Position numbers and translations under genes: made by a program. Shown here in pieces: positions 33,335-45,128 of a stretch of DNA of 64,000 bases. The notes below the pieces were generated by a model. The model had not been told where the DNA came from and made no database searches. It worked only from the letters and a program-made list of their open reading frames with translations. The first letter of the stretch is position 1; each line of letters begins with the position of its first letter. The DNA is from Pyronema omphalodes. Taxonomy: Eukaryota; Ascomycota; Pezizomycetes; Pezizales; Pyronemataceae. The DNA lies in assembly GCA_024516155.1 (NCBI GenBank), contig JAJJXM010000052.1, positions 186,001 through 250,000 on the forward strand, read 5' to 3'.

Positions 33335-34942
33335 CTAAAGACAATACCTAAACCACACACTCCTATCTCCATTAATGGTCAAATCCTCCTTCTTGCTCAA
33401 CAAAAACTGTTTTCTCATCCCTGCCACCTCGTCCTTCCCCGCCTTCTCCAGCTCCTTCTCCAACTCCTCGTTTCTCCTCGCACACTCTGCTTCCCTCTTT
33501 TTATTCTGTCTAATATACCCCACATAATTCACCGCCATTGCCACCGCTCCAACCACCACAAATCCGAGATTCAACATATGCCCCTTTAAATACCTCGGCG
33601 CATCCCTGTCTCTATAGAAATTTGCACCCATAGCTCCTCCTAGAGATCCGCATCCAATATGTAGCGCCATAGCCATAGCCCTCTTCTTGCTCGAAGCCAG
33701 GTTATTACTAGCCCATGTTATCATACCCGGAAAAGCCGGGTATACTCCACAAGCCGCAATAAAAACCCCTGCATAAGCCGCCTTTGGAACCGCAGCTGCT
33801 ATCACGAAGCCTATGATCATGATTCCATAAGCCGCTGCAAGGAATGGTGTTCGTAAGCCCATGCGGTCCGAGTAGAAAGCGACTATCATGGAAAGAATAC
33901 AGGCTGTGATGTAGATTGGTACAGTTAGGAAGTTGGCTTGGGACTTAGTGTACCCCATTTCGACAACGATGGTAGGGAGACATAAGGAGATGGAGTAAAG
34001 CGGGCAACTGATGCCCCAGAAAATAAAGATGTGGAGAAAGAGATGGTGATCCGTCAAAACCTTCCGGAAAATGTCTTTGGTACTAGGGACGAGAGATTGC
34101 ATATGTTCCCATTCCTCTTGGCTCGACTCATCACTTTCTTCACCGAATTCATCAATGGTCAATCGATGGAGGAGTAGCTCTTTTTCTTCTTCATCCAGAA
34201 AGGTCGTGCGAGCAGGAATATCCAACACTAGCCAAAAACTGGCGGTAGAAACGACGACAGTGATTAAACCTTCCACAATCAGAATCCATCTCCAACCTTC
34301 CAGCCCTCCTACTCCATCCATCTTCGATATACCGACAGCTAGAGCTCCTGCAAAGGCACCTGACATACTGGCTGCACAGAAAAATAACGCTTGTCTGAAT
34401 TGCGCCTCACGCTTACGGTACCAGAGAGTGATGACGTATGCGACTCCTGGGAATAAACCACATTCTGTCATTCCTAGTATCAAACGAGCGGCTATCAGCC
34501 CCCCGGCATTGTTTGCCATGCCCATACCGACTGTTACAATTCCGGAAGCGAGGGTGACAGAGGGGAGCCAGATATGTGGATGTAGAAGCCTCAAGAGCAT
34601 GTTTGCCGGGACGTCGAAGAGGGAATAGGTGAAGAAGAAGACTGTTAGGGCCCATTGGTAGTCTGTGTGGCTGAGATTGAGGTCTTGTGCTAGATGGTAG
34701 GTTTTAGCGTTGCCGATATTTTGACGGCAGAGGAAACAGAGAAGATATAGGGTCGAAAGTATCGGTACTAGGCGTAGGTCGATTCGGCGGAGAAGAGGAA
34801 GGTGATGGGGATGGTGTTGGGGCCGCGAACAAGATGTTGAAACGGTGTTGGTACGGTGGAGTGTTAAAGGAGATGAGAAATGAAGGAAATCAGCGGGTAA
34901 GGCGGGTTGAGCTCGCGGCTGATCTTCAGTGGCTGTTGACAT
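33335..34942 (-). CDS. MFS anion:cation symporter (Dal5/Tna1-type permease)
   Basis: Single exon, 535 residues from MSTATEDQPRAQ; the frame is open 36 codons further upstream, but that part is not transporter-like. About 12 hydrophobic segments are seen. Typical of the allantoate/nicotinate (ACS) family are RRIDLRLVPILSTLYLLCFLCRQNIGNAK, YQWALTVFFFTYSLFDVPANMLL, ARLILGMTECGLFPGVAYVITLWY, GWRWILIVEGL and, in the second half, WGISCPLYSISLCLPTIVVEMGY and ITWASNNLASSKKRAMAMALHIGCGSLGG. Family members import organic anions or vitamins (nicotinic acid, allantoate, pantothenate, biotin precursors) across the plasma membrane. The exact substrate is not predictable. The C-terminus is charged and cytosolic. 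Confidence 0.92.
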   Translation of the reverse strand: MSTATEDQPRAQPALPADFLHFSSPLTLHRTNTVSTSCSRPQHHPHHLPLLRRIDLRLVPILSTLYLLCFLCRQNIGNAKTYHLAQDLNLSHTDYQWALTVFFFTYSLFDVPANMLLRLLHPHIWLPSVTLASGIVTVGMGMANNAGGLIAARLILGMTECGLFPGVAYVITLWYRKREAQFRQALFFCAASMSGAFAGALAVGISKMDGVGGLEGWRWILIVEGLITVVVSTASFWLVLDIPARTTFLDEEEKELLLHRLTIDEFGEESDESSQEEWEHMQSLVPSTKDIFRKVLTDHHLFLHIFIFWGISCPLYSISLCLPTIVVEMGYTKSQANFLTVPIYITACILSMIVAFYSDRMGLRTPFLAAAYGIMIIGFVIAAAVPKAAYAGVFIAACGVYPAFPGMITWASNNLASSKKRAMAMALHIGCGSLGGAMGANFYRDRDAPRYLKGHMLNLGFVVVGAVAMAVNYVGYIRQNKKREAECARRNEELEKELEKAGKDEVAGMRKQFLLSKKEDLTINGDRSVWFRYCL

Positions 34943-35809
34943 AATTTGTCTCGGGGGTTTTGGATGGTCTCCAAATATCCGTTGTCGCAAAAGTTCTGGT
35001 CGGGTTATGAATGTTTGATTAAAAGCGAGATGGGAATTCAAGATCCTCATGATATTTTATACATCTGATCAATTTCATCGCCTGGCAATGCCTCGAATTG
35101 CCCCATTTTCTCGTAACAACCATCCCTTCCACCATCAGCCCACTATCTATCAAAGTCGCCTGGTACTCAATTGCAGCTGCAGCATGTAGAATTACAAGGC
35201 GAGTTTTCACATATGCAACTCAATTATGATGAATCAGCTCTTTCCTATACTTTGGTTGGTTCACCAGAGCCGCAAAGCTCGCATCCTACAGTGCTGTGCA
35301 AGCCAAGACCTTCAAATAAGAACTAAATATTCCATTTTCAGGAAGCTATTACGGATATAAAAAAAGTGGCTGCAACAGGACATATGGCCGTAGTGGCGAC
35401 TTCGAGTACAGCTCGAAAACAGGAGATGAAAAACTTATCATGGTGGCGCGACATGCCAAATTCCAGATCGCTTATCACCCCCGGAAACCCCGGAAAAAGC
35501 AAATAATGGGCTGATAGTGGGTTCTGGACATATCACCCGTTCACGAGTTACCGCCGCAGCATCATGATACGCTACCGTTGCGAGGGCTCGGTTAGGTCCG
35601 CTACGGCGTGAACATGGCGGGAGAAAACGGAATTCTATGCGCACACAGCCACATAAGCGCCACATCATCACTATGGCTTCGTCACTCTGGTTCGATTCAA
35701 CATCAATTCTATCATCGAGGCAAAAATCATCAATTGAATTAGTCAGATAGTAATAAGTCACAATGTCAAAACTTCGATAACCAGTCGATTCCAGATGTAC
35801 ACCTTATCA
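34943..35809. other. intergenic
   Basis: Upstream region of the MFS permease and 3' flank of the Gln-rich protein gene. A minus-strand frame at 35438-35761 has no support. Confidence 0.45.
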
Positions 35810-36523
35810 TTATTCCTCCGCTGCTACCGCCGTAGCAGTTGCTTGTCTCCACCGTTCAATTCTAGTAACCGTCTCCCATATCTGATCCGCCTCGTGTGCG
35901 ATATCAACTTTCCAGTAACTCGATATCAAACCAGAATCTCCATACACTGGATGCTTCATTAAGAGATTTTGTAGATATTTGCGATCTCTTTCGTCGGTTG
36001 TTAAGCGTCGCCCATGTGGTGAACGCAGTTGCCAGGTGGTCCCGTCTATGAGACTCATGGACATTTCGCCGTTGACGGAATAGACGCGGATGTTGTCACA
36101 TCCGGGGACTATATAGTGCTCTATTTTGTCCGTAGGTACTGTTCTCTGTTCATTCTCCTGTTGTTGCTGTGGCTGTGGCTGTGGATGTTGCTTCTCCGGT
36201 GGCGGTGGCAGTGTTTGCGGCGCAAGGGGGAATTGTTTAGGGATTTGTTGTGGTGGTGGGGCATATTGTACTGGCGGAGCATATTGGACTGGTAGAGCAT
36301 ATTGTGGCAGAACATATTGTTGCGGGTTGTAATGCTGTGGAGAAACATACTGTTGTAAAGGATATTGCTGCGGAATATACTGCTGAGCATACTGTTGTGG
36401 TACCATATACGATTGTGGGCCGTATTGTTGCATGGCGTAGGGATATGCGGGGTTTCGGTAGACGTAGCCATGGTAATAGCTGGTGTTACTGCCAGCGAAT
36501 GAGTTGATGTTTGTATTCGCCAT
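35810..36523 (-). CDS. Gln/Pro/Tyr-rich low-complexity protein
   Basis: Single exon, 237 residues. Residues ~25-90 are imperfect repeats of the form (I/L/V)PQQY or QYxxPQQY, followed by a Pro/Gln stretch to ~125: a prion-like, probably disordered segment. Residues ~130-237 look ordered: HYIVPGCDNIRVYSVNGEMS, TTWQLRSPHGRRLTTDERDR and ISSYWKVDIAHEADQIWETV. The corresponding DNA has CTG/TGG triplet-like runs (CTGTGG near 36165). I do not recognise the C-terminal domain. The gene faces the PhyH-like gene across about 610 bases. Such QQY tracts occur in RNA-binding and P-body proteins, but no RNA-binding motif is visible. Confidence 0.75.
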   Translation of the reverse strand: MANTNINSFAGSNTSYYHGYVYRNPAYPYAMQQYGPQSYMVPQQYAQQYIPQQYPLQQYVSPQHYNPQQYVLPQYALPVQYAPPVQYAPPPQQIPKQFPLAPQTLPPPPEKQHPQPQPQQQQENEQRTVPTDKIEHYIVPGCDNIRVYSVNGEMSMSLIDGTTWQLRSPHGRRLTTDERDRKYLQNLLMKHPVYGDSGLISSYWKVDIAHEADQIWETVTRIERWRQATATAVAAEE

Positions 36524-37133
36524 AATTATTATCAGTTTGTCGCACGAAAATTGTCAAGTTCGAAAGAAAATCGGCTGGGAAGTGATTCTGGCAACAGTTC
36601 GAGTTGGATGAAGGCATGGTCGGTGAGAGTTTTGAGCTTTAAACTCCAGTATTACCGTCTTTATCGTTGAATACATAGTAGCCTGTAGAATAGAATGATG
36701 TCTACTTGGGTTTTGGGGATATTTGCACCCGATTTAAAATTGAACGGAATACAAAGTGGTGGACTATTCAATTCAGGGGAATACATGACTGAATAACTCA
36801 GCATATTTACCCCAACTGAAATTATTCATCTGCATTCATCCGCTTTCACTTCATGTGCTACCAAACGCTTGGGATATCTCAACGAGTAACCGTCATCGCG
36901 AGATCCTACAGATGCGGATAATTAGCTTCCAATAACCCTCACCCTTAAACTCACCCTCATTAGTTAGACCAAAGATCTACAGTTCGCCTCACTCTTAAAC
37001 CCTGTCGATCATGATGCAAGGCGCGGCGTTATGAGTTGTCAACCCCTCCCAATCCCTGTATGTTCTAGAAGTTCAGAACCGAATATCAAAACCACCCTTT
37101 CCATCTTTCCTCCAATCCTCATCCCTCTGCAAA
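36524..37133. promoter_or_regulatory. divergent promoter region
   Basis: 610 bases lie between the start codons of the Gln-rich protein gene (minus) and the PhyH-like gene (plus), so both promoters must lie here. No strong TATA box or named operator can be assigned by eye. Confidence 0.5.
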
Positions 37134-38120
37134 ATGCATCGATCAACCCCTCCTCCGTTGCCTCCGCGGAATTCCCGACCACCACCTCTTCCTCCTCGAC
37201 CAAAAAACACCCCACCTCCAATACCCATAAGCACTCGACCTCCTCCTACCCCGCCACGATCCCCGAGTGTCTTATCACAAGAACAAATCAACAACTTCTT
37301 AACCTACGGCTTTGTGCGAATTCCAGCCGCATTTTCCCCCGAGAAAGCAGCTAGCTGGAGCTCCAACGTATGGTCGCGTCTTGGCTGTTCACCTGTGGAC
37401 CAAAGCACCTGGAAGAAAGAGCGGATTCATCTCCCACCACAGAACCGTGAGCATGTACGAACTTTCTCTCCGGTAGCTTGGCAGGCTATGTGTGCATTAC
37501 TCGGAGGGGAGGATCAAATTGATGATGCAAATGCATTCTGGAGCGACGCGTTTATTGTGAATCTTGGAGTTCCTGGTTCGGTACCTGATCATTCAGGAAA
37601 AAATGATGGAAAGAAACTTTGGGATTGGCATGTGGATGGGGATTTCTTTGTTCACTTCCTAGATTCTAGGGAACAAGGGTTGTTGGTTATTCCGCTATTT
37701 TCGGATATTGAGGAGGGAGGTGGTGGCACTATGATCGCTCCGGAAGGTATTAGTATTATCTCGAAATACTTGTATGATCATCCTGAGGGAGTTCAGCCGA
37801 GTTTCGGTGGCGGAGGTTGGTTTGTACAGCGTGCGAGGGAGTGTGAAACGTTTATTGAAATGACGGGAAAGGCGGGTGACGTCATTTTGATGCATCCGTT
37901 TATGCTGCATTCCGCTAGCAGGAATTACACGAGGGCACATCGAGTGATCACAAATCCAAGAATCGGGTTGAAGAAACCTTTCACTTATGGAAGGGATGGA
38001 TCGCCATTGAGCTTGGTGGAAAGGAAAACTTTGATGTCGTTGGGATTGGAAGGAGAAAAATTGGATTGGAATATCACAGGGCAAAGGAAGGGGATCGTAC
38101 CGGATAGGATGAAGAAGTAG
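37134..38120 (+). CDS. phytanoyl-CoA dioxygenase (PhyH)-like Fe(II)/2-oxoglutarate enzyme
   Basis: Single exon, 328 residues. A Pro/Arg-rich leader (residues 1-44, PPxPPR repeats) precedes the double-stranded beta-helix domain. The facial triad is visible: HxD at His166 and Asp168 (DWHVDGDFF), distal His259 in HPFMLHSAS, and Arg270 as the likely 2-oxoglutarate anchor (RAHRVITNPR). The loop LFSDIEEGGGGTMIAPEG is typical of PhyH proteins. Family members hydroxylate lipids or small molecules, including fungal secondary metabolites; no biosynthetic partner genes are nearby, so the substrate is unknown. The Pro-rich N-terminus is unusual for the family and might be mis-started, although no later Met gives a complete domain. 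Confidence 0.85.
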   Translation: MHRSTPPPLPPRNSRPPPLPPRPKNTPPPIPISTRPPPTPPRSPSVLSQEQINNFLTYGFVRIPAAFSPEKAASWSSNVWSRLGCSPVDQSTWKKERIHLPPQNREHVRTFSPVAWQAMCALLGGEDQIDDANAFWSDAFIVNLGVPGSVPDHSGKNDGKKLWDWHVDGDFFVHFLDSREQGLLVIPLFSDIEEGGGGTMIAPEGISIISKYLYDHPEGVQPSFGGGGWFVQRARECETFIEMTGKAGDVILMHPFMLHSASRNYTRAHRVITNPRIGLKKPFTYGRDGSPLSLVERKTLMSLGLEGEKLDWNITGQRKGIVPDRMKK

Positions 38121-39873
38121 ATATATCATAACGTGTTACTAGGAATTTTTCTTTATATAAGAACTTCTTTTTAGAAATCGCACATCTGAAATAATAAAGC
38201 TGTTACATATAATTTCTAGACTACAACTTGTACGCATTTCGAGGAGAGTAGGTGGAGCACGGCAGACATGCCCTCAAGCCAAGAGGGCTTGGCGCGGACG
38301 TCAACGCCAGGCACGCATATAAATAAAGAAAAGTAGAATCATGTAAATATTAAGTTCCACTACCTTTTTAATGACCATAAACGTAGAAAGACAGAGCGTA
38401 TGGCTTCCGTTTGATCTCTCATGACTGACAGATGACCAGACGTGATTGAAGATGCAAGTCTCAGAAGTTTATTCTATCGCCATGTTTTAAAGTAATGATC
38501 ACAGAATAAATCCGATAATGATAGACAGCTCTTTTTTGCATCGAAAGGCAATACTTAATTGACGTTTCCCTAGACTAGTCCAGTGAGTGCTTCATGAAAC
38601 ATGTCTCGTACCCAAAAACCGAGTGATACAAAAAGACGCATCCCGGAAAAACAATGCTTACCAACGCATCGCAGCGGTGAAAAGTTATTCCTCCTCCAAC
38701 CATAAAAGTGCAAACAAATCTCCACGGAGTAATAGTAATACCGAGCTGCTTTAAAGAGCAGGTGATACTGCACGCCACCGGACTGCTGCCTCTCCATCTC
38801 CAACGCAACCTGCAAGCTTCAACGCCATCTGATTTTCTCACTCAGCCCCTCAAGATTTGCTTCACAGAATCACCAGCTACAAACCATAAAAAAAGTAGAC
38901 CCAAAGCTTCCAGGCCTTCTCAAGTTCTCAGGTATCGGTGTTACCCCTCCGCATCCCACGTCCCAGCTACTACTCAACACAAAACTCGGGAATCACCGGA
39001 GGCATCACGCATCACGCATCACCAAGCTTCCGGATTTAGCTCAGCCGTATCAAAGAAGAGTAAAAAGTCCCTAAAAAGTACCACGCGAGCTCCTTACACT
39101 CCCCGGCTAGTTTCCGGTCGAGAGTCTCCGTCAACGGCGATATCTAGGCCGCTCTCCCGGCGACTATGTATTGTGGTGCATGCATGAGCTTTACTGTAAC
39201 GGCCCAAGGGGAAGAAAAAACATTTATCCATGGGGAATCCCAAGGACTAGTGTAGCTGCAGGTAAGTGGCTCCGGGGAGGTTCCGAGGAAGAGAAACGGA
39301 TTAAATGGCTGGGTAGAGAATTTCGATGCTGCAGACCCAGACTTCCGGTGAAGGTTTTTTGTTGCCGCTGTCGGAATTTGCCTGTTTCGTTACCAAGAAT
39401 TTCTTCTGCTCTTTGAAAAGCCTCGGCTGTATCCGACAAAAACTCGTATGTATGTATGGTGGGACTATGTATACACACCAAAGATATAAGCCTTCCGGTG
39501 AGCTCGATGCTAAGTCCTCTGATGCGCTTGATAATCCGCTAGCTACTCGGCTAAGCCTTAGCGAGCTTCAGTTTTGTCTGGTTTTTCGATATCCTGGCCT
39601 GGCTTTACTGAACGGAGCTAGTAAAACTAATCCCCACACCCCGCACCGGAAAATCTTTTCCCAACGCGACGCTAGGGAAAAGACAAGCCCTGGCAAAGTT
39701 TATCGCTGTTTCAGGTTCCAGTTGCGCTATCTTTGCAACTTCAAGATACTGCAAAAGGTCCAGGTCGAACATTTTTCTAACTCATCGTTTCATTCAAACG
39801 TAAACATTCAAGTCTCATATGTACAAATATTCCTTCTATACATAAAAGTCGTTAATCAAGTACACTACTCTAT
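38121..39873. other. intergenic
   Basis: 1.75 kb between the convergent PhyH-like and sugar transporter genes. Frames at 38708-39187 and 39326-40051 (the latter overlapping the transporter's last exon) show no domain or codon structure. Confidence 0.5.
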
Positions 39874-41935
39874 TTATGGGCTTAATTCAATTGGTGGACC
39901 CCGAGCGTTATCAGCAGAGGCAGCGCTGCTTCCAGCTCCGGCCTTCTCCTCATCTGCAAATCCGTATTTAACCATGTACTCCTCGATCTGTTCAGGGTTA
40001 AGGAGGGGGAGGTCTTCGGCAGCCTTGACGTATGAAATTCCCTCAGTGTAACCCTTGGCGAAGATCATGTCGATTTCCTCCAAACTACGGTTCTTGGTCT
40101 CGGGGTAGAAGAAGTATATGAAGGGAATGAAGCAGGCGTTGACACAGGCGAAGAAGAGGTATGTTCCCCACTTGATGCGCTGGACCATAATGGGAGTAAT
40201 CATAACAATCTATCACGTATTAGAAAAATACGGCTCATAGCGAAGCTTGGAACTTACAAGGAAGTTGAAAAGCCAGTTGTTGATGGTTGAGATGGCGTTT
40301 GCTTTACCGCGCGCTACCAAGCGTCAGTACATCTAGCGAAACCCGAGAAAGTAGAAACACGTACTTCTGAGGGGGTTGATCTCTGCGGGGTACAACCAGG
40401 GTAGTGGCAGCCAAGTGGCCCCGAATGAGGCGATGTAGAAGAAAAGACCAGCAGCAGCACCCTTTCCTGCGGCGCGAGTTCCAGGGATAAGACAAGCAAA
40501 TGTGATAATCATCGAAGTCATTTGTCCAAGAGTTCCCCAAATGAAGAGCTTTCTTCTACCTGTGGTCTCAATGACGAACCAAGAAAAGGTGGCGAAAATG
40601 GCATAAACAATCATGTTGACACCACCCAGAATCAACGACATGTTTCGATCCATTTTGATACTCTCCTTCATGAGAATAGGAAAGTAGTAAATGACAGCCT
40701 GTAATTTGAATTAGCTAGAAGCTCCCGAAGGCAAAACTTTTGAAACCAACATTGCATCCACCAATTTGTTGCATAATCTGCGACGAGGCTCCAAGAATAA
40801 CACGGCGGAGATGCTGAGTCTTTCCATTTGTGGTAAGGTCCTTGTATTTGGATGAGTTCTCGCCGATCTCTCCAGTAGCCAACATGGAGTCGAGAATAAT
40901 TCTCTTCTCGAGCTTCACCAACTCTGAATCGGGTGCAACGTCGTTCAATGCAGCAATAACTTGGGTCGCCTCCGCATCACGGTTTCGGGCCAAGAGCCTT
41001 GAAGCAGTTAGTAATAGCAGGGTTGTCGTGATTTCAGAAACATACCAACGAGGTGACTCAGGGCAAACCATCATACCAAAGATGATAATCAGGCAGAATA
41101 TGACCTGGAAGGCAATCGGGAATCTCCAGACCATGTCAGTGCCGGTGAAAGAAACACCATCTGTAACAGGTCATGTCAGCACTGCTTGAAGATCCGGTCT
41201 TCCGAAGCATCACACTCCACTCACAGTTCAACCTGGTGTTACGTTAGTTGTGCACTTCGATTTTGGGAACTCTAAACCCACCAGTAGGAGATCAATGTTC
41301 CAAATGCAATGCTACCACCCTCAATACAGATTAGGAGTCCACGATTCTTTGTCTTACTGCACTCAGCTTGGTAAGTAGGGATAGAACTTGTGTTCATGCC
41401 GTTTCCGACTCCCATTACAATACGTCCAATAGTGAATTGCGCCTAGAAACGGTTAGACATGGCTATTGTGTAGAGGGTGTGATACTGTACCAAAGGCGAA
41501 TGGCCCAAGTAGGTGGTGCACTGGATTATGACTCCCAAAATCATGATAGTAGCACCGTAGATAGTAGACCGTCTTCTACCCATTTTCTCTCCGAAAAGTA
41601 GAACGAGAATAGCACCAGCCAAACACCCAATCTGCTTTACGCTAAGCACCTCAACTCTACTCACGCAACGTCTTTGAACCGTACCTCGTAGATCGCCGTC
41701 ACAAAACCCTGCATTGTGGCGTTGTCTCTGGTTTGGGGGATTTCATGGTTGAATTGCTCGGAGGTAATGATACCAGACATAACACCTTGGTCATATCCGA
41801 ACAGCAGGAAACCTAGAATTGAGACAGTGTGAGGCCCAAGAGCGATAAAAATCTCCAGAAGGTCTTACCAGTCGTGCATATGAAAGACACAAAGAACCCA
41901 AGATTCTTTCCTCTTAAACCTAGGTAAGGAGCCAT
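39874..41935 (-). CDS. MFS sugar transporter, ten exons including an 8-base microexon
   Basis: Exons, high to low: 41935-41869, 41812-41685, 41634-41491, 41442-41282, 41232-41225, 41160-41046, 40997-40751, 40698-40365, 40313-40258, 40209-39874; all phases agree, 531 residues. Sugar porter signatures: FGYDQGVMSGIIT, FGEKMGRRRST, IGRIVMGVGNGMNTSSIPTYQAE, CPESPRW, QQIGGCNAVIYYFPIL, WFVIETTGRRKL, LYPAEINPLRTRGKANAIST, FFYPETKNRSLEEID. Twelve membrane segments are expected; it would work as a plasma-membrane hexose or disaccharide/H+ symporter. Exon 5 (GTTGAACT) is needed to give SYWLNYGVSFT. It converges with the PhyH-like gene; the substrate is not deducible. Confidence 0.93.
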
Positions 41936-44900
41936 TTTGACCCGCCTTGTCTTTCGATGCTTCTTGTTGATATATTCAGTCGTACAGGTGCTGTAAGGCC
42001 TTCTGGGAAGAAGCGAATCTCATAAAGTAGGGGGATCCAACACTCTTTATAGTCTTCCCCATATCTCGTTAATGCAATGCAGATCCATCCCCGGATCCCC
42101 AGTTTATTCGGAGATCAAAAGGCCGAGACCGGGCATGAGGCCGGCAAGAAAAACTTTCTTTTGTGTGGTGTCATCCAACGGTAATTCGTGTTACCAGTCT
42201 TGACTCGAAAGCACATTCTGTATTGGCTTCATCTGAACCTACAAATATGTGGTAGCGCCTGAATTATTTCCTTCCTCGGACAGCCTTCCATCCTAGCTTC
42301 AGTTTCCTCTGGCGCTATTTGTCCTGCATTTCTTCAGGCGCCGGGGGTGACCAACACCCACCTTCTATTGTGTTTTTGTTTCGAATAATCGTTTTGGAAG
42401 GTGGTGAATATTTCGCAGAAAAATTAGGTCAATGCTCCGGTGAAGAACGTAGGTAAGGTAAGATGACGCCGGACTGCTGCGGCGGCGGCGCTCTGCGGAT
42501 CCCTGGCAGCCATCTGGCGAGACACCGATTACTTAGGCTCCCCACATTTTTAACAGGCATCACTAACCTTGATTTTGGATTTATAAACTTCTTTCCCCGG
42601 GCGACTTTGCTGACAGTAGTTGAGTCTCTGCTATTTCCTGCAGCCGAACAACCGAGGCGAATGGGACACACCAAATCATTGCGGTCGACGCGCCGAACAG
42701 TTTCTCCATGCCGGTATGTGACAGACACTTCAAAATTGTACTTCCCATGGGTGCCTTCGACTCAAATATACAAGGGATGAATAATGCCGTCGTAATTGAA
42801 ATCACTGCGTGGTATATACTCACGGGTGAGTGGATTTTAAAATGCCGTCAATACCCTGTGATATTGAGACCTTTCGCTGCCTACAGATCGGTACTGAACG
42901 GCAAATCTATATTGTCGACAATCTATGTTAAGGAGCCTTGAGTATTTCCAAGGCTCAGATTCATTAAAAAATCAAATGAGTTGTGACAAACCAAGGCGGT
43001 ATGCAATCGAATGCTTATCGGAAACTCTGACTGTCATGCTTGTGAATATGCCAAGCCTAATTCTTCAAATAACCGATCCTCGGCACTAGCTGCAACCTTA
43101 ATACGGTAGTGGCGTTGATTCCAGATGAATTGAGATAAGCGTGGGCGGAAGGCGCTGGTTAGCCTGGATGCGACACGGCGAAAAGTAATTCCGGGGAAGA
43201 TGTGCAACGCGCAAGCCATCGATCGCCACCCCGCAAACTCAGCCACGCCGTTGTCCGATAGCGGAGTATGGAGGTATTTCGAGTGACGATATGTGTTCTG
43301 TTTGACTGACATTTTTTTCGTCCCATGATGCGAGATCCATGGACAAAAATGTAGTCGAAATACGAAATCGAAGATTAAAATTCTGATACACCATTAGCAT
43401 CACTGCTGAGTTGCGTATCTACCGTTTCCGGCACCATAACCGTGGGTCTACTCGCCACAAATTACGGACCTGTTTTATTGCCTTTTCCCGGGGTTTGCAT
43501 AGTCCCGAATCGTCGCTACCTGGTATATCCGTTGTATCGTTTTATCTAATCGAGATATACGATATCTGAGTCATATGCCCTTGTTATGCCGGACGAAGCC
43601 TGGGCTAAAATATAATCGGGATTATCTGATGCTCATGCAGTGCATGTGGACCGAGGGTTACAAGGATTTCCGTGTTGAGAATATTGATTACTCGGGAGTA
43701 GCCGTGCCGTAAGAAAGATTACAATTCGACAGGACTGCCAGGCTGTATACCTAACTGTTAACAAGCTGCAAACGTCACAAATTGCACTTTTAATAAAAAA
43801 ACGGCAGACAGACACAGAGGAAGTGTTCTAGGTACCATTGAATAGAGTGAGTGTAGCCTCTATCCATTATGAGATGTTATAGCGATACATTAAGGATAAC
43901 TGTAAGGAGGTAGGTGGAGGTGTAGGATGATGGAGGCCGATGATCATTAAATCGGGGAGTAGCATAGACGCTGTTAGTAAGAGTCTACATACTGTACATA
44001 CAGCTTTGGGTCTTGGCAGGATTGCAAGACTGCACCCCCGAGGTGCCCACTACCATGGTATTACCGGGATGCCGAATGTATGTCGAGAATTGCATCCTGA
44101 AGCAATACAAGTTTTCAGCCGCACTTGAAGTTTAGAAAGATTCCAATTTTTAACCCGACAGAGTTTTTGCCGTTAAACTGATTAACTGCGAAACCTTAAA
44201 TATGACAGGTCTGGATAGCTATGAAAACTTACGCCTAAACATCAACAAGAAGTTGGAAAATGCCTAATGGTACATTCCATGAAACCCGTATTTGACCCAA
44301 GCAAAGTTTTTCTTTTCATCTTCTTAGCTGGCTCCTGACTAAATCATACGCTGTCCCAGATCTATAAGTCCTATGTAGGGAAGTTGGCTCCTGAGTACCC
44401 AACTTCAAGAATGAAGCCCTGAACGGCGTGATACGTTGTGCCCGGGCAACCATATCTTAACGGTGTAGGAATTACCGTGGCGTAGTGCAGGTTTCATCGA
44501 CGCAGACACCTGATTCAACACAGAATGTGCTTAGAAAGTCCCTACTTTGACAAAGTAGGGAACTTTTTTGCTGTTGTGTAAAGCTTTAACTCGAATCCAC
44601 AGTCTCGACCCAGCGGAGTGGTTCGATTCCGCAAACTACCATACATGCAATTTGCTCGCAGATCGCAATCCAGGGCATATACACGTTTACCTATCTGCGA
44701 TACCGAAACGTAAATTGAGCGAATTTTAAATTACTATTTGGGATAACTATATGCAATGCGAAGGCTCAGTCAATATTCGTAAATAACGACAGCCTTCTCT
44801 GCTTTGGTGCGTCCGTCCTATTGAGAACTATTTTTCTATATAGTTCGATATATTATACTTCGTCCGATAACACAATTCAGACTCTATCTGCATAACGCCG

Positions 44901-45128
44901 GTTCTTCCTTAGACTGTCTTGAACCCTGCTTCAAAAGGTTTGAAATTAATGTTCATCGGACGTCAATACTAAAATGAGTTTAAACTTACTAAAAGTAGAT
45001 CCTCTCACAATACTTAAACTTGAGCTCTTGCGCTGCTTTTTTCACTTCGTCGTAAGAGCCATCTTACGCCCATCGGAATTTTGGCCATCACCACAAAATA
45101 CACAGCATAATCGCCAGAAATTGACAGT
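41936..45128. other. 3.2 kb divergent intergenic
   Basis: Lies between the divergent sugar transporter and the second MFS gene. No coding frame is supported. A small hairpin with an 11-base stem is followed by T6 at 44539-44569. Confidence 0.5.
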
